A stretch of 64,000 nt of DNA from Aphis gossypii (Eukaryota; Arthropoda; Insecta; Hemiptera; Aphididae). Position numbers and translations under genes: made by a program. The notes beneath the pieces were generated by a model. It was not told the origin of the DNA, did not search any database, and was given only the letters and a program-made list of their open reading frames with translations. Shown here piece after piece: positions 1-12,103 of this stretch. The stretch spans positions 82,988,604 to 83,052,603 of the forward strand of contig NC_065531.1 of NCBI RefSeq assembly GCF_020184175.1, written 5' to 3'. The number at the start of each line of letters is the position of its first letter. The stretch's first letter is position 1.

Positions 1-381
1 CGTATTTGGGAGTACATTAAAAGCGTTAAAATTTTGTATATGTTTGCAGCCAATATAATACATCTACACATGCATATTGCAGAAAACGTAAATTTGTAAC
101 ACAGAAACAATTCACGAATGAATATGCATGAAAATACAATTTTTATCAATTTCCATAGACTTCTACCCACTTCTGGTTCATAGGTTAAAATTTACATAAT
201 TATATTTTAATATTCAAGAAAAATTGATTTTCCAAATAAGAAATATATATGTATTATATTTATTTAGGCCATTTGTTATACAACCTGGATTATAAGGTTA
301 ATAAATAAAATAAATAATAACACGAACAAATATGAATGAAGAGGTCTTCTGGTGGTGACACTTTGAATTTTAAATTCCATT
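1..381. other. AT-rich non-coding stretch
   Basis: No frame, repeat or RNA gene can be supported here. The sequence is plain AT-rich DNA leading into the weak exon candidate that follows. Confidence 0.5.
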
Positions 382-566
382 TTGTCAAGTCGAGGCAAAA
401 CAAAATGTAGCGGAAACTTACCCTTTCGTTCTCGGTCACTGTATAGTGTCAGCAATATTGGCTGTACGGATGAACTAGCAAAGCAGATATTACAATCGAG
501 GCTGTACGAAAGATATCTCTCATTTAACTCTCCATCTTCACCACAAGTTATGCTTAAAGAAGGCAG
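382..566 (+). other. possible internal exon of an unrecognised gene
   Basis: An open frame without an ATG runs from about 382 and meets a good splice donor (CAG|GTATAC) at 566/567. Its composition (Ser, Arg, Leu; for example CTDELAKQILQSRLYERYL) looks more like real protein than the neighbouring chance frames, and its GC content is higher than its surroundings. I do not recognise the family. There is no clear pyrimidine tract before it, only TTTTGTCAAG. A run of about 13 A at 640-652 follows, so a retrocopied fragment is also possible. It could equally be a chance frame. Confidence 0.22.
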
Positions 567-652
567 GTATACATTTAAGAGATATTGTATTATTGTATTT
601 ATAATGTCTACAATTTATCTTTTATATTTTATTTAAATTAAAAAAAAAAAAA

Positions 653-1847
653 ATTAAATTTAGAAATTATAAGCACTAGGCGTTGGCGTGAGTCTAAAAA
701 TATTCAGATTTGAGTTTACTCCGCTTGTTGTGTCGTGCTATTGTTATTGGTCGTTCACAGCCTCACAGATTCTGTATTTTGAACCCGGATTCAACGCATA
801 ATTTTGGTATTTTTAGCGCTACTTAATTATAATACGTTGTAGGGACCTATATCTACCTAAATTATTATAAATTTAATTAATAGTGAAATACATCTCCATT
901 GGTTGATTATTTACTTGTTAAAATGTGGGTTATAATTTTAATATTAGGTTTGGATTTCATTAGGTATGTTGGATGGCATATACAATCACAGAATATTTTA
1001 AATTATTAATGAATCAATAGTAAACTAATTATTCCCCTTTACATAATTTAGTTGCTCATGATTAGTCCATTAAATTTTAGTGTACTATTAAATTAATACA
1101 TTTTTTAGCGACTTATCATGAGCGTTCATGAATCGTGATAAATCATTTGAAATCGATTCTGAGCTAAACCTTGGCAGTTAAAAATTCACATTGCAAGTCA
1201 TGTTCTAAAGATAACCATAAATTTCAGAGTACATTTTTTAAAATCTGTGTGATACGAAATTTTAAATTTTAAAAATTATGTTAGAGTCAATAATTTAAAT
1301 ATATAAATGAAAAATCATTTATGTCAATGAACCATTGAAATGGTGAAATTATGTAGGAATGAAACAATTATGTAGGACTATAAATACAGAATCGTATCAA
1401 CTAAAATAGCACAATAATCAAACATGCATATGTCCAATTTTTGATTACTAATCTATGATTGAATATTTATGGGAAACTTTGATTAGATTTTCAAGCTCTA
1501 GTTGTAAAAATTAAACATTTGATAAATTTTGAATAACAATATAATATACTAATTATATCAACATTTGTACTTTAAATGTTATTATATAAAAAAAATAATA
1601 CCAATTTATCTTTAATATTTTTTGAATAGCTTTAATTTAAACTTATGAGGATTTTAAATAATATTTTTAAATTTCAGATTTTTAAATAAGTTGTAAAATG
1701 TTGAAAATTAGTCGCATAATATTGGAATGGTTTGGATTAGATAGAATAAAGTCAAAACGCTACGCTTGAAATAAATTGGCCATCCTAAAAATATACCCTT
1801 GACTGCGGTGAAGGTATGGAGTTGCAAATCAGTTGCAATCCATTGCT
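653..1847. other. AT-rich non-coding stretch
   Basis: Nothing coding or repetitive can be supported; stops are frequent in all frames. Confidence 0.5.
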
Positions 1848-1872
1848 ATGGATACGGACTTAGAGTTAATCG
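1848..1872 (+). other. possible short first coding exon
   Basis: An ATG at 1848 opens eight codons (MDTDLELI) and runs straight into a consensus splice donor (G|GTAAGT at 1872/1873). The local sequence is less AT-rich than its flanks. This is what a short first coding exon of a gene with a long first intron would look like. No promoter or downstream exon can be tied to it, so it remains a guess. The adenine run at 1877-1896 begins just inside the putative intron. Confidence 0.15.
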
Positions 1873-1896
1873 GTAAGTAAAAAAAAAAAAAAAAAA

Positions 1897-3780
1897 ATGA
1901 AAAAGTCAGAGATGGAGGCCGACTTCACGGACATCCGAATTTGTAGCTTCAGCTATTTAATAATATTATATAACATACAAAGTAAGTACACTCGCGCGTG
2001 CGGCCGCGAACACGAGGCTATATTCAGCTATTATAATATAACAACGTTTAATATAACTTAGTGGCTGTCCATTGTGTTAAAAACAAAACTGAGTTATTAT
2101 TTAATTTGACTAATTATTCGACGAAACGTTTCCCGGTTTCCCATCACCTATATAAATATAATATAAAACGTGTGCCTATCAGCTATCTCTATATACGTAT
2201 AAACATTGCATACAGTCGACGTGCGATAATTAGACACACATCATGTTCCGCGTCTTATGTTCCGTCCGCGAGTTGGATGGATTGTGTAATAATATTTTAT
2301 ATTATCATAATATGATGTACGCCTATAATAAAATATATTTCATGGGCGTATTGTATTCAAAGAATAAACCCATTTCGTTTTTTTTTTATATACATTTTTC
2401 TACTCAGGATAGCTAAAACTTAAAATAACTTTTTAAATGTAAAATCACGGTTAGGTATTGGTCTATACCAATTACTCAATGTACTTACGGCATATAACTA
2501 GCTATGTAGAATAGTGTACTTGGTTTATTTGATTGTACATTTTTGTTTAACTAGTGTTGATTAAAAGCTCCAAAAATATTCACCGATAAAAACCGTAACA
2601 ATATATTTTAATCTCTTAAAAACAAAGGAAAACAAAAAACCATTAAATATATGAATGTAATATAAATTTAAATACATAAATATAACTTAAGAATTCAGAC
2701 AGAGTACAAATGCATATGATGGGTAATTTTTTAAACAGTTAATATTCATCATCTCGAAATCTATTGAAGTTTTTGAAAATATGTAATATAATATCTTATA
2801 AGTTATAACTTATGACTCATAACCTTAAAATAATTTAAAGTTTGCTGATTGGAGTAGTGAACCTGTTACAGTGCTACGTCTCTGCGACCTATGTCACTTA
2901 TATATTCCGTTCATCAACACTTTTAATACTTATGAGTTTATGACAATGCATTAAAAATTGTATTTTCAAGTATATGTATTCTCAATGAATAATAAATATT
3001 TATAGGTAAGAGTGAAAACATAAATATTATTACAAAAACAATTGTTTTGTATTGACTTTGAAATATAACCTAATATTTCTAAAGACTTAAATACTTTTCG
3101 AGACGAGTGTTTACAATTAAAATAATTATTTAATATTATACACAAGTTGTGTCGAGAAACTGTAAGCTAATAACCACTAAAAAGTTGGTTAAAATATTAA
3201 ATGAATGTTCTAAAACAATATCTGTGTTCACATAACATACGTACATGGCTTTGGACGATCAATATAGGTATATTATTTGTTTGTGATAAATGATCACTCT
3301 TGTTATTCGACAGGATGAATACCTATCTATTATGAAAAGTTTGAAATATTGTTCCACTTAAAAAAATGTAATACAGTATTTGTGTTACAGTTATAAAGAA
3401 ATAAGAATTATTATATATCTGCTGGTATTTTTGTGGTGTATGTAGAATAATAGATTTTAGTAATTGTAGTAAAACTTGTCATGAAATAGTTTTTGTCTAC
3501 ATTTTTTTTTTAATTTTCGTGACCTTTTTGTAGGAACGTTTTTTCGTTTCCTAGACCCTTACATGTAGTACATCACAGCGGTTACTTATTCCATTATACG
3601 TTTTATTTGTGATTAAAAATATAATAATAATATTGGTGTATAAATAAAAAATGTACAATAATATGTAAAATTTGTAAAGCAGCAAACCACGCACAACCCG
3701 TGCACACGCCTATGGTTATTATACACTGTATATTATACGTAGCTACGTATAATTAATACGCAAACACCCGTTTTCGGATT
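1897..3780. other. AT-rich non-coding stretch
   Basis: No coding frame, RNA gene or structured repeat can be supported. The longest open frame (about 2061-2315) has low-complexity composition and no splice or start context. Confidence 0.5.
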
Positions 3781-6700
3781 TTTCTTTTAGGAGAATATAA
3801 ATTATGTTATTAGTACTGCGTGTTAAACAGCAGTAACACTTATTATGATAATATTATAATATATCGTATAATAATATTATGTGTGATCGGACGTCCACCC
3901 GGATCGCTACTGCCTATCTGCGTCCATCTACCCGTATATTATACTCGCGCATCTATAATAATATGCGCGGTGACGACATTATATTATTATTATTATTATA
4001 TTCGTTCACCTACGCTTTATATATTCGTGCCTATATATAATGGTGCACAGCATCGTGTCCGCGTAAGTAGGCACCACTGCGATTTCTTATTGGAATCTAT
4101 ACGCTGTTTTTAATAAATAAATAAACGTTTTCCCCGTATTGGCGTGTTCCGGATGGAGGAAAAACACGCGCCGCGGATGTTATGTTAATTTCGTGGGTCA
4201 ATTATTCCGCTGCGACGGACGAACGCGCCTCGGCCGTAGCTGCTGTAACTATTTTAAGTACGGGACTCCGGGGTGGCGGTGACGGCGGTCCCGCGGAGAC
4301 GCGAACTCCCAAAGATGTGGGTTATGATCTCCTGTCGTACGAGTTCGAGCCGAGATGCATAATATAGATACACGCGTAATTTATCGATTTTCCGGAAAGA
4401 AATTATGCAGCACTTCTGCACGAACGCGAAAAACGTAATTGGATAGATTACGATAATATGTATGTATATACACGCATATACATAATAATATTATAATCCC
4501 ATTGTATGAGCTCGCGATTATCACACCTCCGCAGCTGCAGTGCGGGCGCGCATTAAGACACGCCGTTTGTACGTATTTTGCAGTTTATTTATGTATATTA
4601 TGCATGATAATATTTGATTTCCGTTCGTTTATTTACGCTATTATTATTACTATTTTTTTTTTTTGTCCAGTCGGTTTAGCCATCTATTCCATTTTATCGA
4701 TTTAATTCATACCAATTGATAAATGATTTTAAAGGAAATGATTTACAGAGAAAATTCAGTTATATTGGTTAAAATAGTTTTATTAAAACGATCTATGCAC
4801 AATCGTTTTTGGTTTGAATAAATAAAAACGTGAAGAGTGATTTCTTTATCCAATCCGGAATCCTTATTAGTCAATGATTTGTCTTGGTCTTACAATCTTA
4901 CAATCGTACATGTTTACAACATAGCTAATTAAGTCCAGTAGAATCAATTTTATTTTGTAATAATTCAATATTGGTGTGATTTATGTTTTATCAACTTTAA
5001 AGCAAGAACATTATCCGTGTTTATACATTTTTTTTCGGTTTTTAAATTTATAAGCAAGTTTTTTGAGTATTTTTTTTTTCTATTTTTTTTACAATGTTTT
5101 GGAATTTAGGACTCGAAAAGTCGGTTAATAAAAATATTATGATATGTCACCATCATCGCAATATCATGAAAAAGATAACAACAAGGTTTAGGTAAGTGTC
5201 GAGTGTATTACGCGTAGATACATATTATGAGTAGAGCTTGAATTATGAAAAACAAATGAATTTGAAAACATATTTAGTAAGGAAACAAACGATATAGTTT
5301 TAGAAATATTCAGTGTAAACTCACGCGTAACTAATACATTACCCGAGATTCAACGTAAAGACTCAGAAATTATAGCACTATATGTGACGAGTGTGTTATA
5401 CATAATTATTCCTGTATATCGTATATTATATATTACTTGTTATATTATGGTGATTTGTTTAATTTCTAACACTTATTATTTAGTGAAAATTACAATTATA
5501 ATTTATAGGTTCCTTATAATGGGTGTGTCTCACGTTATTAAATGAACTACAATATCGCAAGGTACGCGAGAATAAGGTAATAATATTTATAAAATTAGTC
5601 CAGAAAAATTATTGGTAGGTATATATATGAAATATATTTATCAGAACATTATTTTATTATAAATGAGTTTATAAATAATATTACAATAATTTCGACGGGA
5701 CAGTCGAGAGCTCTGTCGTTGTATGCAAGTCTGTCGAGAATAATTTATTTATATATTATGCCCAATATGAACGTTATATTGTATAAAAATATAATTTATA
5801 TTATAAAAAAATATTTTAATTTCAAGAACGTTTTTCGTAATGAGATATTCCGCTGCCGTTAATCGCTATTTTTGTATGCTGGTATGGCGTATAATATAGT
5901 TTATCGGCTTCCACATCTCGCGGAAGAGGAAAAAAATCCGAACGCGTTTACTAAACAAGTCGATCGACTTGAACTACTTATCATATCACATTATACCCGT
6001 ATTCGTTATTCGTTTTCGTAACGATTTAAATTATTTAAAAAAAAAAAAATACGCTATCGATTTTTCTCTTTTTTTTCCGCCGTCAACCGTCGGATTCGTT
6101 CACAGCCACTCGCGCTATAATACCCATCTATATTCTAATATCATTGCGTTATATTATTATAATACGAGAAGTATATGGCGCCCACGCGTCTCGAATATAA
6201 TACGATCGGCGCGATAATAAATTTTACCGGCAATAACATTTCGACATCCAGAGCGCGCACATTATAATATTCATACATAATATTAAACCTATTTATTATT
6301 ATGATACTTTAAACACGCGCGGGCCGATTGGTATTTTTCCCATGACGATCGGTCGTCGCGTATCACAATAATGCGTGTTATAATATTATACATTATATAC
6401 CATTTAGACGAGCCTCGCACACTAACCGTACACACACATAAATAAAATGTGTTCGGCATGATGTGAACTCGACGATATTCGTATTATACATCATCTGTGC
6501 GCGCATATAAATTACTAGTTTTTTCACCCACAATTGTTGCCGACGAGCGGAAAAACATACGAAAATAACGCACTCGGTCTCACGGACGCGAACGTATAAT
6601 ATGCATTTTAAATATATTGATCTCTATGTACGCATATTATATACGGTATGCCTCTCTATATATATATATATATTATGAATATTGTGTATATCCGCGATAC

Positions 6701-7450
6701 GATACGCATTATAATAATAATCTACGACATATCGATGATTAACTGACCACCTCGCGACTGAGGACGAGTTATCGATATATATGTAATATATCATTATATA
6801 CGTACACCGTATACCCGGTCACGGGTATGATCGCATAATAATGTTTCTCGTTGAAAACCAATCACGCGGCCGCCGTCCTCTCGGTGATTATGCTATTAAT
6901 ATATTATATATAGTACGCCTGTACCATATTATAATATACCGAGCGACTTATACACACACGCGTACCTGTATACTTACGTAGGTACACGTATTATTATTAT
7001 TATTATCATATAATACGAATGCACACACAACAGTAGCCTAAACCTATATTATATATATAAATATATAATATATGTTACACACACACACACAAGCTTGTAC
7101 AATAATAATACACTATATTATATTATAGATTTATCATCGCTCCGCCTACGATCGGTAGCACGCCGCCTCTAATGCTCCGTATCGCGTCCTCTAGTCGGGT
7201 AGCTTATTTTTCGACTACGTTATTATTATATACCAAACACTGTGTATATTATAATACGCGTAACATATTATATGTACATAATATACACATAACGTAATGG
7301 TTTTTTTTTTGGTCGGCTTCCGCGGTGGCATTTTAACAATAATATCGTACATATTACATTGTAGCGCATATTTTTCTAATGGATAAATTTCACCGATACG
7401 AAGTATTAATAACAAAAAAAAAAAAAAAACAATCATCTACACATTGTGTT
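3781..7450. other. non-coding DNA with CpG-bearing patches among ATAATATTAT-type runs
   Basis: This stretch alternates short AT runs (ATAATATTATAAT, and a TA run at about 6655-6672) with patches that keep many CG dinucleotides, for example 4140-4370, 5880-6240 and 6300-7210. Open frames at 3820-4113, 4182-4367 and 5969-6217 coincide with the CpG-bearing patches and are probably a by-product of their composition. No exon with matching splice sites or a recognisable protein was found. Retained CpG in an AT-rich insect genome can mark regulatory or unmethylated DNA; that is inference. Confidence 0.4.
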
Positions 7451-10400
7451 TACAATATTTTAATATTTATCTATTATAATTATCGTTTACATACCGTTTT
7501 TCACCAAAAGCGTACTCTTCAATTTTTAGCTAAACAAAAACATTAAAAAATATGACATATTATGTTTCGTGCTTAACTCAAAATGATTATGATTTATAAA
7601 CAATACACTATCGGCTTTACAATGCATAATGGTTTGTACAAAAATATATTGATATGACTCCATTTAGGTACTTCTTAAAAATCTATCATATTTTTGTGTC
7701 TATATACTCTAAGAGTATAATATTAACCGTTAAAGTTTCCAGCGAGATAAAACGTAAAAAACGATTGCATTTTCGTCTGAAGAGAATTCATTAGTTTGGA
7801 GCTTACAATATGTGACGTAATTGCAGAATTGGAATTGTTTTATAAAAAAAGTGGGAGTGATATTAAAAAAAAAATCATTTATTTTTTAAACGATGAATAC
7901 ATTTTGTATTTAAACTTGCGATTTTAAGGATAAGACACATCATAATATATAAGTAAATCGTGCATATGATAATAGGGGTGGATTTATTCCCCCAAAATCC
8001 ACTCTATAAAGTCATGTTAACGCCACTGAATTTTCTTATTGCATTAACCCGTTTACCACAGTTTCCTCACTCGGGTAACTTTAAAAAAGTCAATTCATAT
8101 ACTTTTCAAACACTCTGTATATATTGCTGGCATACTCGTGTTTATTATAATAATTTATAAAGGTGTTTGTCTCGGGACGTTGCGTATATTTAATATTATT
8201 TGTACACACTACACCGCCTGCAGGTACCTACCGCTTTCTCCGTTTATAATTGTTACGTTACAATAATAATAATAATAAATATATGTACAATATATACGTC
8301 ATTTTCTATATTGTACGTATTATAAACGTGTGCAAAAAAACGTTTGGCCCGCAATTGGATCCTATACACAGGTATACACGCATATTTATATGTACGCACA
8401 AATGTCTGAACACGGCGGCATAAATATATATGTTGTATTATATTTACGGCTAATTTGAACGACCGCCGTGCGCTGCAGACGTCTCCGATTTCATAAAATA
8501 TAATATTATTTTAACTCGCTCGTGTCTCGTCTACCACCCCGATCTGCCCATTATATATAATATATATATATATTATATTGTATTATATTTTTTACCCTCT
8601 CGTTTTCATTCGGTTTGTGAAATATGTGTGTTATACAGATTGGAGTAGACACATTTACACGTCCCCGAAATGATTTTTCTCGTTTCGTACTCACGCCATA
8701 CGGTCTTAAAATATATAATATATTTATTATAGACAACTATTTCTGTTGATGGGATAACGCGAATAAGCCATAAGGTACATGAACCCTTCTACGTGTTTCA
8801 TACCCGATCCACCGGTTGTGTTCAATTCTCGCCCTCAACATATGGCGAATGACGTTTATCAGTAACCGATTGGTCGTAGATATATAATCAATAATATATT
8901 TACGATGTACAAGTTTCGGTCATTCTTGGCCATTATGATAAGTATATTATGGCAATATAAATCTCAAAAAAAAAAAAACAAAAAATGGTTACCATCGAGT
9001 ACATATTTGCTAAGAAGAGAAAGACAATATTTATTAAACACCAAACCTGTAGAAACATATCAGAAAAACACATTCAGTGATCGCCAGTCCTATATTATAT
9101 TTATTTATCATTCCAAGGCGGCATGATCCCGAACCAATCGAAATCGCTATTAAACGTTAACAACTAATTCGTATTATTTGTTAGCATCTGAATTCTGTAA
9201 GAGATTAAAAATGGGGGATGGTAAAGTATGTATATTATATTATATACTATAATATGTTTATACAAAGGAAAAGGTTGATTTACAAATGTGCTTACTCCAC
9301 ATATTTTATTCTTTATTAACAATAATTGATTAAAATGTTGATCTTTTGAAAATATTTTTAGGTAAACTAAACATATACATATGGTAACATTTTAAAATAC
9401 TTATAGATTTGTATATCATTAACAGTATATTGTGGTGATAGAGACTTTTTTCAATGAGAACCATCCTTTTTCTGATTCGTTAATCATATTATTTTTTAAT
9501 AATTTTTTTGAAAATGTTGACTCATTTAAATTGAACGATTATAATTTTCGAATTATCAATTTTCATTCGTGTTATTAATGATTCTTTATAAAAATTGTTT
9601 TACGTCAAATTTATCAATATGTATTATATTTAGTTTAATATCTACTTATTATTATTTATTATATTCTGATAATTTGAACATATTATAAAATTGTAATAAA
9701 ATATTTTAATACAATTTTCAAGCTACAACATGGCCCTCAAACATCCTTCAATAATATCTACTATATTTTTCTTAGTTACTTATATAGTTACTTGGTAATT
9801 TGTTTATTTTTCAAAAATTACTATCTTTTTAATGTATAATAATTTACAGTAAAAAAGCCGGCTATCGTTTAAAAGAAATAAAATTGACTATAGTATACTT
9901 GGTATTCCTTAAATTTCATACAAATTTGAGACTGGAAATAATATTATAATCCTATAACTTGAAAAACAGAATTTAAATAAATAAATATTATTTGTGAAAA
10001 ATGAAGGGGATTTATATTCAGTAAATCATCACATTATAAAGTTTCAATATCCAATTCGTCACAGTATTTATAGATGATCGCAAAAACGTACGATAATGGT
10101 GAGAAAATCACGTTTCTTAGCCCGAAGCCCGAAGGCATATACATACTATATATATTATAGATGTGTAAGTATTATTATTTTCTTAAATATGTATTATATG
10201 ATGTGCAGCAGTCATATTATTGCGAAGTACAAACATTATGATAATAATACATATTTTGAAATCAGAAATTAGGACATCGTATATCTAAAGTAGCGGCTAC
10301 ACGCGTACTTTTATATATATATAATATATATATCTATGATATATGCGTTTTTCATCTCTCTAGTAATAATAACACTACAAATTATACATTCTAACCACGT

Positions 10401-10560
10401 TAATTCAAATAATAATAAATTATATACATACGATGTATGATTGTATAATAATTATTATTATTATTGTCAATCGTCGTGAACATGTTATGTTAACAAACAT
10501 AATAATATTATTATATTATCAATAGATCAGTCAATGCCGCAATAGAATTAGTAGACAGTA
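7451..10560. other. AT-rich non-coding stretch
   Basis: No gene is seen. There are short TA and ATT/TAA runs (for example 8549-8585 and 10310-10335) and poly-A tracts. The open frames here are short and of low complexity. Confidence 0.5.
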
Positions 10561-10568
10561 GTCAGTAG
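10561..10568. repeat. 8-bp target site duplication (left) of the hAT element
   Basis: GTCAGTAG lies directly before the element's first base and is repeated without mismatch at 16405-16412, directly after its last base. An 8-bp duplication is the hallmark of hAT insertion. Confidence 0.93.
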
Positions 10569-10819
10569 CAAGGTGACCTTAACCGTTAATTTTCGGTTTG
10601 GTTCTATTATTTGTTTTTGAACTTAATTTGCGATAATCGTTAAATCAAGCTATGTTCAAAAAACGGTTATAGATGTAACGTTATAAATTAAATAGTTCAC
10701 CGAACATTTTACTAGAAAAACGTTAAAATTGTTTATGTTTTTTGAAAATTTCGTATAAAAAACGTTAAAAAAAATTAAAGTTTTTGAACGATGGACTTAA
10801 TAAACGTTTTTAAGTTATT

Positions 10820-10901
10820 CGTTCTTGTAAATTTATACAGAAGAACGTTTTGAAATAATACGTTCTTGAACATTTAATGAGAAGATCGTTTTGAAATAAT
10901 A
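10820..10901 (+). repeat. left subterminal repeats of the hAT element (2 units)
   Basis: Two adjacent units of about 41 bp begin CGTTCTTG at 10820 and 10861 and both contain CGTTTTGAAATAATA. Their reverse complement resembles the units at 16107-16290 inside the other end. Arrays of this kind bind transposase in several hAT elements; binding here is inferred. Confidence 0.6.
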
Positions 10902-11183
10902 CCTCTTATAATAATTCATAATAATAATATACAGTTTACTACCAAAATGTACAAGAAAATTTGACTGCGCTTATTATATTGCCATCAGAAAACGAAATTC
11001 TTCAAACAATTGATAACAAAGTAATTATTAAACAATTTTGTCAAACAAAAGCAAGGAAAAAACTTGTAAATTTTAAATTATAAATAAATTCAAGTATAAA
11101 GTTATTCATTAGTTCATTACTATGTACTATGTAGTATGTACTTATATATATTTATTATAACAGGTAAGTACATAAAACATACG

Positions 11184-11510
11184 TGCAAAACCAGTTTTCG
11201 ACCAAATCGATTTTTTAATATGGTTGTTATTCAAAAACTAATCACTGTAAATACTTGAAATTTTCACCAAATGTTTATGTCAGTGTTATCTATGTACAGT
11301 TAAATTTTCAAAAATTCTTGACTTTTTTTGTTATTTATAGACCATAGAATTTTCGATTTTTATGAGAATTTTTTTTTGAACTGTCGATAAAAAAATTTTG
11401 GATGGCCAAAAAAACTTGAAAATTTAATAAAAGGTTCCTTATGAGTTGTTCTTATTGTAGCTAAAAAAAAAATTAAAAATCGTTAGTCACAATTTTTTTT
11501 TATAAGCGTT
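11184..11510. repeat. dispersed repeat inside the hAT left arm, second copy at 43195-43530
   Basis: Both copies share, in order, TGGTTGTTA-TCAAAAA, AATACTTGAAATTTTCACCA, AATGTTTAT, a block GAAATTTTCGATTTTT-like, TGTCGATAA, and near the end AAAAATCGTTGGTCACAA-like then TATAAGCGT. No coding capacity, clear terminal repeats or target duplication were found, so the class is unknown. Its presence inside the hAT element means either that it inserted there or that it derives from hAT non-coding sequence. Confidence 0.75.
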
Positions 11511-12103
11511 TATTGTTTGACACTAAAACACGTGTGGTCACCCATCTGAGAACTAGTGACACCTGCCAGAAGCCCAGAACACATTTATGACTAAAGCCAT
11601 ACCTACATCGCGTTACACCAGACTACTTTTAAATTTTTGTTTTACGTTCTCTGGAGTCTGGATTATTATACCTATTAGCTTATCGCTATCGTGGTAGATA
11701 TTAGTTTATACTTTATATATTATATATAACAAACTTAATTGGAAATTGAAAAGTTAAAATATTTGATAATTTTTACATTAGAGCAGGGCAGCAGGTAATA
11801 AAAATTGATGTTATTATGTGTCTAGTCTACAATCAGTAAATGCGTTATACACTTTATAATACATATATATTTTATCTATACTTGCTAAATGGATAGTATA
11901 ATATACAGATAATTAATGTTAAAATTGGACTTATATTTTATGATTCTATTAGGTAGGTACTTCCTTACGTTTTGTAATCTACCTACAGTTAAATATCATT
12001 TTTACGTAAAACTGTTTCGTCGTGAGCGTGTGATTCAATTATTAAGTGTTTTCATCAATATTAATATATATTATTTTTTATTATATAATAAACTATAATA
12101 ACT

